DNA of 44,963 bases from an uncultured Clostridia bacterium (GTDB lineage Bacteria; Bacillota; Clostridia; UBA1381): positions 1 to 44,963 of the forward strand of contig CAKSPW010000010.1 in assembly GCA_934486495.1 (NCBI GenBank), read 5' to 3'. A model generated the notes under the pieces. The model made no database searches. It saw only the letters and a program-made list of their open reading frames with translations, and had not been told where the DNA came from. A program made the position numbers and the translations under genes. Below are positions 34,074 to 42,290 of the stretch, piece after piece (within the stretch, counting starts at the first letter, position 1; each line of letters begins with the position of its first letter).

Positions 34074-35227
34074 TATTTATGTTCTCCTTTTAAGTATATT
34101 GTAACCTTTGTGCCGACTTTTTCACCGGGAGTCAGCCATATTTTGCCTCCGTGCTTTTCAACGATAAGCCTTGCTATTCCAAGACCTAATCCGTTACCTT
34201 TTACATTCATGGTGCGTGCCGTATTTACTCGGTAGAAATTGTCGAAAACCTGCTTTGTCTTCTCGGGTGCAATTCCTATTCCGTCGTCCTCAATTGTTGC
34301 GTATACTCCGCCGTCGCCACGGAAAACGGAAAGTATTAATTCACGGCTGTCCTGACGCTTGTACTTCAGTGCATTGTCGAATATATTTGAAAATACCCTG
34401 AACAGCTTGTCAAAGTCCGCAGCTATCATGATTTTCTCGTTCGGGATATTTTTGCATATTGTAATGCCCGCTTTTTCAAAATCTGCCGAAAACGCTGATG
34501 CTGCCTCACGCACAAAGTCTGTAAAATCTCCCGACTTAAACCTGAAATCCGTCTTGTTAAGCTCCAAATGCGAGTATTCGGACAGGTTCCCGGCAAGGTT
34601 TTGCAGAATTTCCGCCTTTGATATTATTGTGTCGATATACAATCTTTGCTTTTCGGGTGTTGAGGCAATTCCGTCACGCAGTCCCTCGGCATAGCCTTTT
34701 ATTGACGTTATCGGAGTTTTCATATCGTGTGACATATGCGCAAGCAGCATTTTTCGTTCCTCGTTCATTTTATGCTCTTTTTCCCTGCTTTCCTTAAGAC
34801 GTTTTCTCATGTTGTCAAAAGCGTTGCAAAGCTCGGAAATCTCATCGTATTTGCACGACATCACCTCGCCGTCGAGCTTGCCGTCCTCAATGCTTTTAGC
34901 CGCTTGCTTAAGCATTGAAATCGGTATCAGAATATTTTTGGATAAATGGCGTGTAATAACGGTTGTTGTCGTAAATACGACAGCGGTGGAAAGCAAAGTC
35001 CAGCAGATTATAAAATGCATTACGGCGGGGCTTGTGCCGAAAACGTTTTTCACAACCGATATAAGTTCAAAAATATTATTTATGTTGCTGCCCTCTATTG
35101 TTATTTCGGCGTGCAGATATTTTGAAAGAAAAAGAGTCAGCATTACTACGCTTATACAGCCGATTATCAGCATCGGCAGAAAAAGCATTGTCAGATTGCT
35201 TACGGCAAATTGTTTTTTAAGCGACAT
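34073..35227 (-). CDS. Membrane sensor histidine kinase
   Basis: 384 residues. Two membrane segments (about 11-34 and 71-92) enclose a short external loop of about 35 residues. A HAMP linker follows (about 93-145), then the H-box AHMSHDMKTPITSIKGYA with His167. The kinase domain has an N-box NIFDNALKY, G1 DDGIGIAPE and G2 GNGLGLGIARLIVEKHGG. The small external loop suggests sensing within or near the membrane, as in kinases paired with peptide-antibiotic exporters. It lies 64 bases downstream of the ABC permease, with a hairpin in the gap. Confidence 0.93.
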   Translation of the reverse strand: MSLKKQFAVSNLTMLFLPMLIIGCISVVMLTLFLSKYLHAEITIEGSNINNIFELISVVKNVFGTSPAVMHFIICWTLLSTAVVFTTTTVITRHLSKNILIPISMLKQAAKSIEDGKLDGEVMSCKYDEISELCNAFDNMRKRLKESREKEHKMNEERKMLLAHMSHDMKTPITSIKGYAEGLRDGIASTPEKQRLYIDTIISKAEILQNLAGNLSEYSHLELNKTDFRFKSGDFTDFVREAASAFSADFEKAGITICKNIPNEKIMIAADFDKLFRVFSNIFDNALKYKRQDSRELILSVFRGDGGVYATIEDDGIGIAPEKTKQVFDNFYRVNTARTMNVKGNGLGLGIARLIVEKHGGKIWLTPGEKVGTKVTIYLKGEHK

Positions 35228-35259
35228 TTTAATCCTCTCCCGTTAAGTCTTTAAACGCC

Positions 35260-35287
35260 TTTAGGGCAGCATAAAAGCCGCCCTAAA
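35260..35287 (-). other. Hairpin between the ABC permease and histidine kinase genes
   Basis: On the minus strand TTTAGGGCGGC pairs with GCTGCCCTAAA (11 bp, one G-U) around TTTTAT. It starts 3 bases after the permease stop and has no U-tract after it, so it may be an attenuator or a processing/stability site that sets the exporter to kinase ratio. Confidence 0.5.
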
Positions 35288-35290
35288 AAG

Positions 35291-36025
35291 TTAATATTCC
35301 TTTTTGTCGAACAAAATAAAGTCGGAGGTATATAATAAAAGTGCCGTTCCGACAAGTATGCTTATCTTTGTAACAAGCGCACTTACAGGTATCATACTGC
35401 CTATCCAAAGCTTGTGCCACTGCATATATGATGTAAAAATCATATTGTTGAGTATAGGCGAGAAATAGTTGCAGTATTTAAGTATGGCATATCCGACAAT
35501 TGTCATAAACATTGAAAGCGTCGGGGTTTTGCACAGCATATTTATAAGCACTGCAAACAGAACAAGCACAAAAAGCGGAACGAGGTCAATCATATACGCC
35601 GCACTGCTTTTGAAAAAATAGCTTATATCGAGCCGCCCGAAAATACCCTGCAAAACGGATAACGCCGACAGCAGAAAAATATAAAACACGGCACCGATTA
35701 TAAAAGAGGACATTATTTTTGCGCTTATCAGTTTAAATCTCGTTACCGGGCGCATAAGTGACGCTTTTATGGTAAGGTCATGCATTTCGCTTGAAAACAG
35801 GTCACACACTGCCATAAACACGACAAGCGGAACGTAAATTTCAGCAAAAAACGGAAACAGCTCCATAATAATATTTGCACTTTTTATATCCGTGTGCGCA
35901 AGCTTTGAGATTATAAACGTCATTGTAATTCTGCCCATGCATATTAAGAGTGCAATTATTAACAGCACAATATATTTCTTTTTTGAAAAAAGCTTGATAA
36001 GCTCGTTTTTTAAAGCGTTTATCAT
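35291..36025 (-). CDS. ABC-2-type permease subunit
   Basis: 244 residues from ATG at 36025, chosen because GAGGTGG sits just upstream; the frame extends to 36049, into the ATPase gene. It has six hydrophobic segments, with a cytoplasmic basic N-terminus (KNELIKLFSKKK) typical of BcrB/ABC-2 permeases. With the ATPase 13 bases upstream it forms a one-ATPase, one-permease exporter of the type that removes or resists lipid-active peptides. The substrate is not inferable. Confidence 0.85.
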   Translation of the reverse strand: MINALKNELIKLFSKKKYIVLLIIALLICMGRITMTFIISKLAHTDIKSANIIMELFPFFAEIYVPLVVFMAVCDLFSSEMHDLTIKASLMRPVTRFKLISAKIMSSFIIGAVFYIFLLSALSVLQGIFGRLDISYFFKSSAAYMIDLVPLFVLVLFAVLINMLCKTPTLSMFMTIVGYAILKYCNYFSPILNNMIFTSYMQWHKLWIGSMIPVSALVTKISILVGTALLLYTSDFILFDKKEY

Positions 36026-36038
36026 GTCATCCACCTCA

Positions 36039-36770
36039 CTATATGTCAATATCTCTGCGTATTTCGCTGATTTTTCTTATGTAATAATCCTCAAGCGACG
36101 GATTAAATTCAAGTGCTTTTGCAACGGGGAGCATATCTATAAGTGCGCCCTCGTGCATTATGGCAACGGAGGTGCATGTTTTTTCTATTTCGCTTGAAAG
36201 GTGGCTTGCAATTAAAAACGTTGTGTTGTATTTTTCGGCAAGCATTTTTATAATGTTTCTTATCTCTATTATACCCTCTATGTCAAGACCGTTTGTCGGC
36301 TCGTCGAGAATAAGAAGATCGGGTTTTGGAAGAAGTGCCATTGCAAGACCGAGACGCTGTTTCATACCGAGCGAAAATCTGCCTGCCTTATCGCCTTTGA
36401 ATTCCAAAAGATGAACCGCATCGAGCACCTTGTCTATGCGTTCTTTGTCGGGTTTTCCGTAGTAGCGTGAGGCAAGCTCCATGTTTTTGTATGCCGTCAT
36501 ATCGGGGAATATTGACGGAGCCTCGATAAGCGCACCTGTTCGGCGCATTATTTTTTCAAAATTCTCCGAAAGCTGCATATTAAAAATCTCTATTTTACCG
36601 CTGTCGGGCGGTGTAAGACCGATAAGAGCTTTCATCGTTGTTGTTTTACCCGAGCCGTTAGGACCTAAAAGCCCGACAATTTCTCCTGCCGAAACAGAAA
36701 AAGAAACATTTTTTATACCTCTGCCGTTTTTATAAAGCTTTGTAAGGTTTTCTGCATTAATTACATTCAT
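36039..36770 (-). CDS. ABC transporter ATP-binding protein (BcrA-like)
   Basis: 243 residues from ATG 36770, with AGAGGTGA eight bases upstream; a GTG at 36782 overlaps that site. Walker A GPNGSGKTT, Q-loop region, signature FSLGMKQRLGLAMAL (LSGGQ variant), Walker B LLILDEPTNGLD and the switch His in IASHLSSE are all present. The DxxNGLDIEGIIEIR continuation is typical of bacitracin/lantibiotic exporter ATPases. It heads the exporter/two-component unit on the minus strand. Confidence 0.95.
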   Translation of the reverse strand: MNVINAENLTKLYKNGRGIKNVSFSVSAGEIVGLLGPNGSGKTTTMKALIGLTPPDSGKIEIFNMQLSENFEKIMRRTGALIEAPSIFPDMTAYKNMELASRYYGKPDKERIDKVLDAVHLLEFKGDKAGRFSLGMKQRLGLAMALLPKPDLLILDEPTNGLDIEGIIEIRNIIKMLAEKYNTTFLIASHLSSEIEKTCTSVAIMHEGALIDMLPVAKALEFNPSLEDYYIRKISEIRRDIDI

Positions 36771-36802
36771 ATGTTTTATCACCTCTTAAAAATTATATGC
36801 AC

Positions 36803-36833
36803 AATGGGGTGCTGCACCGGCAAACACCCCGTT
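36803..36833 (-). terminator. Weak hairpin after the membrane-anchored unknown gene
   Basis: On the minus strand AACGGGGTG pairs with CACCCCATT (9 bp with one wobble) around a 13-base loop. It lies between the stop of the unknown gene (36934) and the ABC ATPase start. No immediate U-tract follows, so read-through into the exporter genes is likely. Confidence 0.4.
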
Positions 36834-36933
36834 TAATACTGATTAAATTTTGTGTGCGTAACTGCACAGAAGATGAGTATTTCAATATTTTAATTCATCG
36901 TCTATGTCAATATTGCGGATTTGCATATAATTT

Positions 36934-37968
36934 TTATCTGTCCGAATCATCCTCAAGCCATTCGAGCTCTTCCTCGTATGCTTCTCGTTCATCCTTTGAA
37001 AGGTCCTTGCTTGAGAGAAGTTTGTTAAGCTCGGCTTTTCTCTTTTTGTTTCTTTCCGATTCTTTTTCAACGTTTGCGCCGTTTATGTCGATTTTGTCGG
37101 GAACCGTTGTTCCGAAATCGGAGCAGCTTATATTCATTGTAAATACTGCTTCATGAGCGCTTCCGTCCCAGTCATCGCCCGTTACTCTTATGCTTAAGGT
37201 ATTGTCGGAGATATTTCCGTCTTCGCCAACCTTTACCGTGCAGTTGACTTTATCAATGATTACGTTTTGATATAAGTATTCAATCGGGTAATCCGCTGCG
37301 TTTTGCTTACGAAGCTCTAAATCCTCGTTTACTGCGCTTGCCGAAATCAAAAAGTCAACACCCGATGAGATGATTTCCGGGATTTGGAAACTGTCAAGAG
37401 AAATTGAGTATGTGCTTATGCCGTTTTCCTCACCCTCGTATATAAAGTTGTTTTTGAGATCGCCTACGATGAGGTCGCCCGCAATTTCCGCAAAACGAAT
37501 AAATTTTTCGGCTGTTTTATCGTCGTTGTCGCCTATAAAACTGTTTATAATAGTTCTTGGAGATGAAGACGGTGATGTGTCAAATGCGGTATAGTGCATC
37601 TTTTTCGGCTCATCATTTTCACTGTCTTCATTATCATCCCATCCGGAGCCGTGTATGATGATTCCGTCCTGGTAGTATTCTTCCCAGCTTATGTTGTCTT
37701 TCGATGTACCTTCTTTTCTTGAGGATGAATTATTATCTTTATCTATCTTCTGACTTAAATAGAATTCATCATCCGTACTTTTTCCGTCAACCGTAACCGA
37801 GCCTGTCAGCTCCATGGTGTAGTTTTTGGCGGTAACGAGTTTTTTGACGGCATTTTTATATACGCCGTATCCGTTTGAACTCGCAATACCGACAGCTGCT
37901 GCCGAAACAAATGTCACAGCACCTATTGCAATTGCAAGTGTGCATGCGTTCTTTTTAGTCATCTTCAT
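36934..37968 (-). CDS. Membrane-anchored exported protein of unknown function
   Basis: About 344 residues from ATG 37968 (GAAAGGA nine bases upstream); ATG 37977 is too close to that site. One N-terminal hydrophobic segment (about 8-28) precedes a YGVYKNAVKKLVTAKNYTMELTG start. I recall similar starts in clostridial exported proteins encoded beside ABC/two-component loci, but cannot name a family. The middle is acidic, Asp/Ser/Asn-rich and beta-prone; the C-terminal ~40 residues are charged helix (KKRKAELNKLLSSKDLS...). No enzyme motif is seen. It sits upstream of the exporter and could be its sensor, target or lipoprotein-like partner, which is inference only. Confidence 0.6.
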   Translation of the reverse strand: MKMTKKNACTLAIAIGAVTFVSAAAVGIASSNGYGVYKNAVKKLVTAKNYTMELTGSVTVDGKSTDDEFYLSQKIDKDNNSSSRKEGTSKDNISWEEYYQDGIIIHGSGWDDNEDSENDEPKKMHYTAFDTSPSSSPRTIINSFIGDNDDKTAEKFIRFAEIAGDLIVGDLKNNFIYEGEENGISTYSISLDSFQIPEIISSGVDFLISASAVNEDLELRKQNAADYPIEYLYQNVIIDKVNCTVKVGEDGNISDNTLSIRVTGDDWDGSAHEAVFTMNISCSDFGTTVPDKIDINGANVEKESERNKKRKAELNKLLSSKDLSKDEREAYEEELEWLEDDSDR

Positions 37969-38100
37969 AAAAATCATTCCTTTCTGTAATTGAGAGTATT
38001 TCCTCTCTGTAATTACATTCTAACTGATTTATATAAACATTGTATCATGCGTTTATAAACAAAGTATAAACTAAAATAAATAATTTTAAAAACTAAAAAT

Positions 38101-38943
38101 TTATTTGCAGCTTTTGCGCATTTGAAACGGTGTTTGTCCCATATGCTTTTTAAACACGCTGTAGAAAAAATTAACGTCCGTATAGCCAACCATTTCGGCA
38201 ATTTCGGGTGTTTTCATAGATGAATTTGCAAGCAGGCGGCACGCCTCGTCAATTCTTTTTTTCTCCAGCATTTTCTTAAAGCCGATACCTGTTTCTTCTT
38301 TGAATTTAAGGCTCAGATAAGGCACGCTGTAGTTAAGCTCCGACGCAATATCCGAAAGCGTCAGCTTTTCGCTAAACCTTTTGTCTATCAGGTGCAGCAT
38401 TCGGCTTAGAAAGTCGTCATCGTTTGTATATGCGTTTGCAACGCTGCGCGCCGTGAGAACAATCAGCTCTATAAGGTATGAGCGCATTATCTCCTGCCAG
38501 CCTATTTTTTTGTTTTCATATTCGGTCTGCATTTTGTTTAAAATCGGCAGTATTGTTCCGCCGGAGTCGTGAAATATATTGTTTGCCGGATTTATGGTTA
38601 AGTTTTTTTGCGTTATTTTTATAAGATAATGGCTCAGAAGGCCGTTAAAGCTTCGGCAGTGCGACAGGCTTTTGTCTATAAACACCGGACGAAACAGAAG
38701 ATTTATCACATTAAACGGTCTGCCGCCTATGCTCTCATAGCAGTGAGATGTGTTATAGTCAACAAAAAAGTAGTCGCCGCGCTCTATAATGCTTTTTCTT
38801 CCGTCTATTTCATGCTCTGCTCTTCCGCGCGTTACATAAGCAAGCTCCAGAAAATTATGTGTATGCGGATCAACGGTTATTGAATTTGAATTTGCAAATT
38901 TTATTTCCGCACCGGAAAATACAATGTCAGTTTCGTTTTTCAT
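38101..38943 (-). CDS. AraC-family transcriptional regulator
   Basis: 280 residues from ATG 38943, which has GGTGA upstream; ATG 38955 has none. The N-terminal half is a cupin-like sugar-binding domain (DPHTHNFLELAYVTRGRAEHEI, then the RGDYFFVDYNTSH turn). The C-terminal ~95 residues hold two helix-turn-helix motifs (LSDIASELNYSVPYLSLKFKEETG and PEIAEMVGYTDVNFFYSVFKKHMGQTP). It is divergent from the GH106-like gene, with fully overlapping promoters, so it most likely regulates that gene and itself in response to a sugar. Confidence 0.92.
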   Translation of the reverse strand: MKNETDIVFSGAEIKFANSNSITVDPHTHNFLELAYVTRGRAEHEIDGRKSIIERGDYFFVDYNTSHCYESIGGRPFNVINLLFRPVFIDKSLSHCRSFNGLLSHYLIKITQKNLTINPANNIFHDSGGTILPILNKMQTEYENKKIGWQEIMRSYLIELIVLTARSVANAYTNDDDFLSRMLHLIDKRFSEKLTLSDIASELNYSVPYLSLKFKEETGIGFKKMLEKKRIDEACRLLANSSMKTPEIAEMVGYTDVNFFYSVFKKHMGQTPFQMRKSCK

Positions 38944-38976
38944 TAAAATCACCATGTAAAATAAAAAAAATACCTA

Positions 38977-39013
38977 TTGAATTTATAATACCATAGATAT
39001 ATAATATTGTCAA
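38977..39013. promoter_or_regulatory. Interlocked divergent promoters of the AraC regulator and the GH106-like gene
   Basis: Plus strand: TTGAAT (38977-38982), 17-bp spacer, TATAAT (39000-39005). Minus strand: TTGACA (39013-39008), 17-bp spacer, TATTAT (38990-38985). Each -10 lies within the spacer of the other promoter, so RNA polymerase cannot occupy both. Confidence 0.8.
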
Positions 39014-39039
39014 GATATAAATTCGGAAAGGATGATAAT

Positions 39040-42000
39040 ATGCTTTATAAACACAGCAAAAAAGGAAATTCGCTTGACGAGAAAATTTTTAAAAATCCGC
39101 CGAGCGAATACAGAGGCGCTCCGTTTTGGGCGTGGAACTGCACGCTTGAAAAGGATGAGCTTCTGCGGCAGATAGGTATACTTAAGGAAATGGGGTTCGG
39201 CGGCTTTCATATGCATACAAGAAGCGGTATGAACAGTCCGTATTTAAGCGAGGAATTTATGGAGCTTGTCAAGGCCTGCGAGAAAAAAGCGGAGCAGGAG
39301 GGAATGTATGCTTATCTTTATGATGAGGATCGCTGGCCGTCGGGCTCTGCCGGAGGGATGGTTACAAAAAATCCCGAAAACCGCGCAAAGTTTATATCCT
39401 TGACAAAGAAAGAAAAAGAGGATGCTGTCGATAAAGAAGAGGGGATAAAAACAGGGAAGCCTTATCTTATCGGCTGCTATGATGTTGTTTTATCGCCTGA
39501 GGGATATTTGACCGAATACAGAAAAATCGAGCCGACAGCTGCGGCAGAGGGCGCGAAGTGGTATGCATATGTATGCACGCCAAAGGAAAGCGGATGGTAT
39601 AACAATCAGACGTATATTGATATTTTATCCGAAAAAGCGGCAGAGGACTTTATAAAAATTACATATGACGCATATGATAGAGCGGTCGGTGAGCATTTTG
39701 ACAAAACAGTTCCGTCAATTTTCACGGATGAGCCGCAGTATACCGTTGTTTTTACGGACGGAACGGCAAAAAGCGAAAATGATTTGACTCTTGCGTGGAC
39801 GACGGATTTTGACGATACGTTCTGCGCCGCTTACGGCTATTCGCTCGTTGATTTTATCCCTGAGGTGCGCTGGGATAAAAAAGGAGGAGCGGCAACGGTC
39901 AGATACCATTATTTTAATCACCTTGCGGACAGGTTTGCAGGAGGCTTTGTAAAATCGTGCGGAGATTGGTGCAGCAGGCACGGCATAAGCTTTACAGGGC
40001 ATTTGGATAATGAGCCGACGCTTCACTCGCAAACGGATGCTATAGGTGACGCAATGCGCTCCTATAAGCATTTTCAGATACCCGGCATTGATATGCTCTG
40101 CAACTGGCTTGAAATTTCAACGGCTAAGCAGGCGCAGTCCGCCGTTCATCAGTACGGCAGAGAGGGTATGCTATCGGAGCTTTACGGCGTTACGGGCTGG
40201 GCATTTGATTTTCGCGGTCATAAATATCACGGCGACTGGCAGGCGGCTCTCGGCGTAACTCTGCGCGTTCCGCATCTGTCATGGGTTTCAATGAAGGGCT
40301 CAGCAAAGCGTGACTATCCGGCTTCTATAAGCTATCAGTCACCGTGGTATAAGGAGTATTCGTATATCGAAGACCATTTTGCGCGTCTTGCCGCCGTTCT
40401 TACAAGAGGAGCGGCAAGGGTGAATGTCGGCGTTATTCATCCTATCGAGTCGTATTATATGATTTACGGCGCCGATGATTTGTTTGCACTGAAGAAAAAT
40501 GATGCGCAAAAGCAGTTTGACGAGGTAATCAGCAGGCTGCTTTTCGGTCAGATTGATTTTGATTTTTTGTGTGAAGCAATTCTTCCGGAGCTTTGCAAAA
40601 GCGCGGGGGACGGACTTTCTGTCGGAGAGATGAATTACAGCGCCGTTGTTGTGCCGGAGCTTATAACGATAAGAAAAACAACGCTTGATATTTTAACCGA
40701 TTTTTCACGTCGCGGCGGAAAGCTTATATTTATAGGCGATTGTCCGAGAGCGGTTGACGGCAGATATTCGTCTGAGGCAGAGGCTCTTTACAGCAGCTCC
40801 TTGCACGTAAGCTCTGCTTCACCGGAGCTTTTGGAGCTTCTTAAGAATGAGCGCACAATTTCGCTTTCGCTTGATGACGGACAGCCGGCTTCGGACTATA
40901 TTTATACGCAAAGAACAGAGGGCGAGGATACATATTTCTTTATTGCAAATGCAAAATATGATACAAATCCCGATGTTGTAGTGAAGCATACAATGCGTAT
41001 AGAGCTTTGCGGCGAATTTAGCCCCGTTATTTTAAATACTCTGACGGGAGAAGCGGAAGACTGCATTTTCAGCTATGAAAACGGAAATACGGTTATTTTA
41101 AAGGACGTATATCAAAGCGACAGCATTTTAATAAGGGCTAAAAGCGGCAGGGGAGAGTGCAAAGCGGCAAAGAAAAGCGAAGAAATAATCAAAAAGGAAA
41201 TAAGATTTTTAAAGCCGGTGGGCTATAAAAGAGAAGAGGACAATGTTCTGCTGCTTGACATAGCCGAGTGGTCGGAGGACGGAGTGACCTACAATGAAGC
41301 GGAGGAGGTTCTCAGAATTGATGCGGCGGTAAGAGCAAAGCACAATCTGCCGTTCGCCGACGGCAAAGATATTCAGCCGTGGGCTATGGAGCCTGAGAAT
41401 CCGTCAATATTCCCGCGCCTTCGTTTCACCTTTGAAAGCAACTGCGAAATTCCCGTAAGGTTCGGCTTTGAGGAAGCGGAGGAAATTATTTTTAACGGTG
41501 AAAGGCTGAAGATAAGCGCGGACGGATATTATGTTGACAAGAGCATACACACAATAAAGCTTGGTTTGACGAAAAAGGGTAAAAATGAGCTTGTTGTAAA
41601 GGTGCCTGTTTCGAACAGACTGAGTATTGAAGCCTTTTATCTTCTCGGAGATTTTGACGTTTCAGTCAGCGGCTGCTCGTGCAGAATTTCGTTGCCGTCG
41701 GATAAAATAGGCTTCGGCAGCATAACAAATCAGGGAATGCCGTTTTACGGAGGAAATATTTTATATAAGGCAGAGTTTGAAACAGACACAGAAGGCACGG
41801 CGGAGATTGAGATATGTCACTATCGCGGCGCTTTGCTTGAAGTTTCAGTTGACGGCGGAGAATATAAAAGACTTGCCTTTGCGCCTTATACCGTTTCGTT
41901 TGATAACGTTTGCGCAGGCAGGCATACGTTAAATGTAAGATTTTTCGGAAACAGAAATAATACCTTTGGCTCTCTTCATATGTGCGACGCGCATGAGGAT

Positions 42001-42105
42001 TGGTTCGGCCCGGACGCATGGTATAAAAAGGGAAGCAAGTGGAGCTATGAGCATATGCTTTTGAAAACAGGCGTGCTTTCAACTCCTGTTATAAAAATAA
42101 AATAA
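39040..42105 (+). CDS. GH106-like glycoside hydrolase (alpha-L-rhamnosidase family), cytoplasmic
   Basis: 1021 residues from ATG 39040, with GAAAGGA upstream; the longer frame begins at a TTG at 39007. The N-terminal (beta/alpha) region shows the family signature: FWAWNCTLEKDELLRQI near residue 28, MGFGGFHMHTRSGM, and YDEDRWPSGSAGG near 95. IFTDEPQYT and GHLDNEPTLHSQ follow, with candidate acidic residues. The C-terminal third contains beta-sandwich modules with galactose-binding-like strands. There is no signal peptide, so it would act on imported rhamnosides or similar deoxysugar glycosides. GH106 members are alpha-L-rhamnosidases, but this branch is broad and specificity is uncertain. Expression is likely under the divergent AraC regulator. 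Confidence 0.8.
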   Translation: MLYKHSKKGNSLDEKIFKNPPSEYRGAPFWAWNCTLEKDELLRQIGILKEMGFGGFHMHTRSGMNSPYLSEEFMELVKACEKKAEQEGMYAYLYDEDRWPSGSAGGMVTKNPENRAKFISLTKKEKEDAVDKEEGIKTGKPYLIGCYDVVLSPEGYLTEYRKIEPTAAAEGAKWYAYVCTPKESGWYNNQTYIDILSEKAAEDFIKITYDAYDRAVGEHFDKTVPSIFTDEPQYTVVFTDGTAKSENDLTLAWTTDFDDTFCAAYGYSLVDFIPEVRWDKKGGAATVRYHYFNHLADRFAGGFVKSCGDWCSRHGISFTGHLDNEPTLHSQTDAIGDAMRSYKHFQIPGIDMLCNWLEISTAKQAQSAVHQYGREGMLSELYGVTGWAFDFRGHKYHGDWQAALGVTLRVPHLSWVSMKGSAKRDYPASISYQSPWYKEYSYIEDHFARLAAVLTRGAARVNVGVIHPIESYYMIYGADDLFALKKNDAQKQFDEVISRLLFGQIDFDFLCEAILPELCKSAGDGLSVGEMNYSAVVVPELITIRKTTLDILTDFSRRGGKLIFIGDCPRAVDGRYSSEAEALYSSSLHVSSASPELLELLKNERTISLSLDDGQPASDYIYTQRTEGEDTYFFIANAKYDTNPDVVVKHTMRIELCGEFSPVILNTLTGEAEDCIFSYENGNTVILKDVYQSDSILIRAKSGRGECKAAKKSEEIIKKEIRFLKPVGYKREEDNVLLLDIAEWSEDGVTYNEAEEVLRIDAAVRAKHNLPFADGKDIQPWAMEPENPSIFPRLRFTFESNCEIPVRFGFEEAEEIIFNGERLKISADGYYVDKSIHTIKLGLTKKGKNELVVKVPVSNRLSIEAFYLLGDFDVSVSGCSCRISLPSDKIGFGSITNQGMPFYGGNILYKAEFETDTEGTAEIEICHYRGALLEVSVDGGEYKRLAFAPYTVSFDNVCAGRHTLNVRFFGNRNNTFGSLHMCDAHEDWFGPDAWYKKGSKWSYEHMLLKTGVLSTPVIKIK

Positions 42106-42192
42106 CATATTGCTTTTAGCGCGGACAGTCCATATACAAAAAGATTTTGAACTATACGCGATACTCACTGAGCAGCAATAATATAAAAAAGA

Positions 42193-42228
42193 GGCTGCCG
42201 AAAAAGTCAGTTGACTTTTTCGGCAGCC
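42193..42228. terminator. Bidirectional terminator, 36-bp inverted repeat, copy 3
   Basis: GGCTGCCGAAAAAGTC / GACTTTTTCGGCAGCC, 16-bp arms, loop AGTT. T-rich exits lie on both sides (TTTAATAATTTT plus strand; TCTTTTTTAT minus strand). It is at the convergent junction of the GH106-like gene and the symporter. The inner AAAAAGTC/GACTTTTT core is identical to copies 1 and 2, while the outer arm has compensatory changes. Confidence 0.9.
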
Positions 42229-42290
42229 TTTAATAATTTTCAATAGAACAGAAAATTTTCTGTCGCTCAGAATTTTTATCTTCTGAAAGT

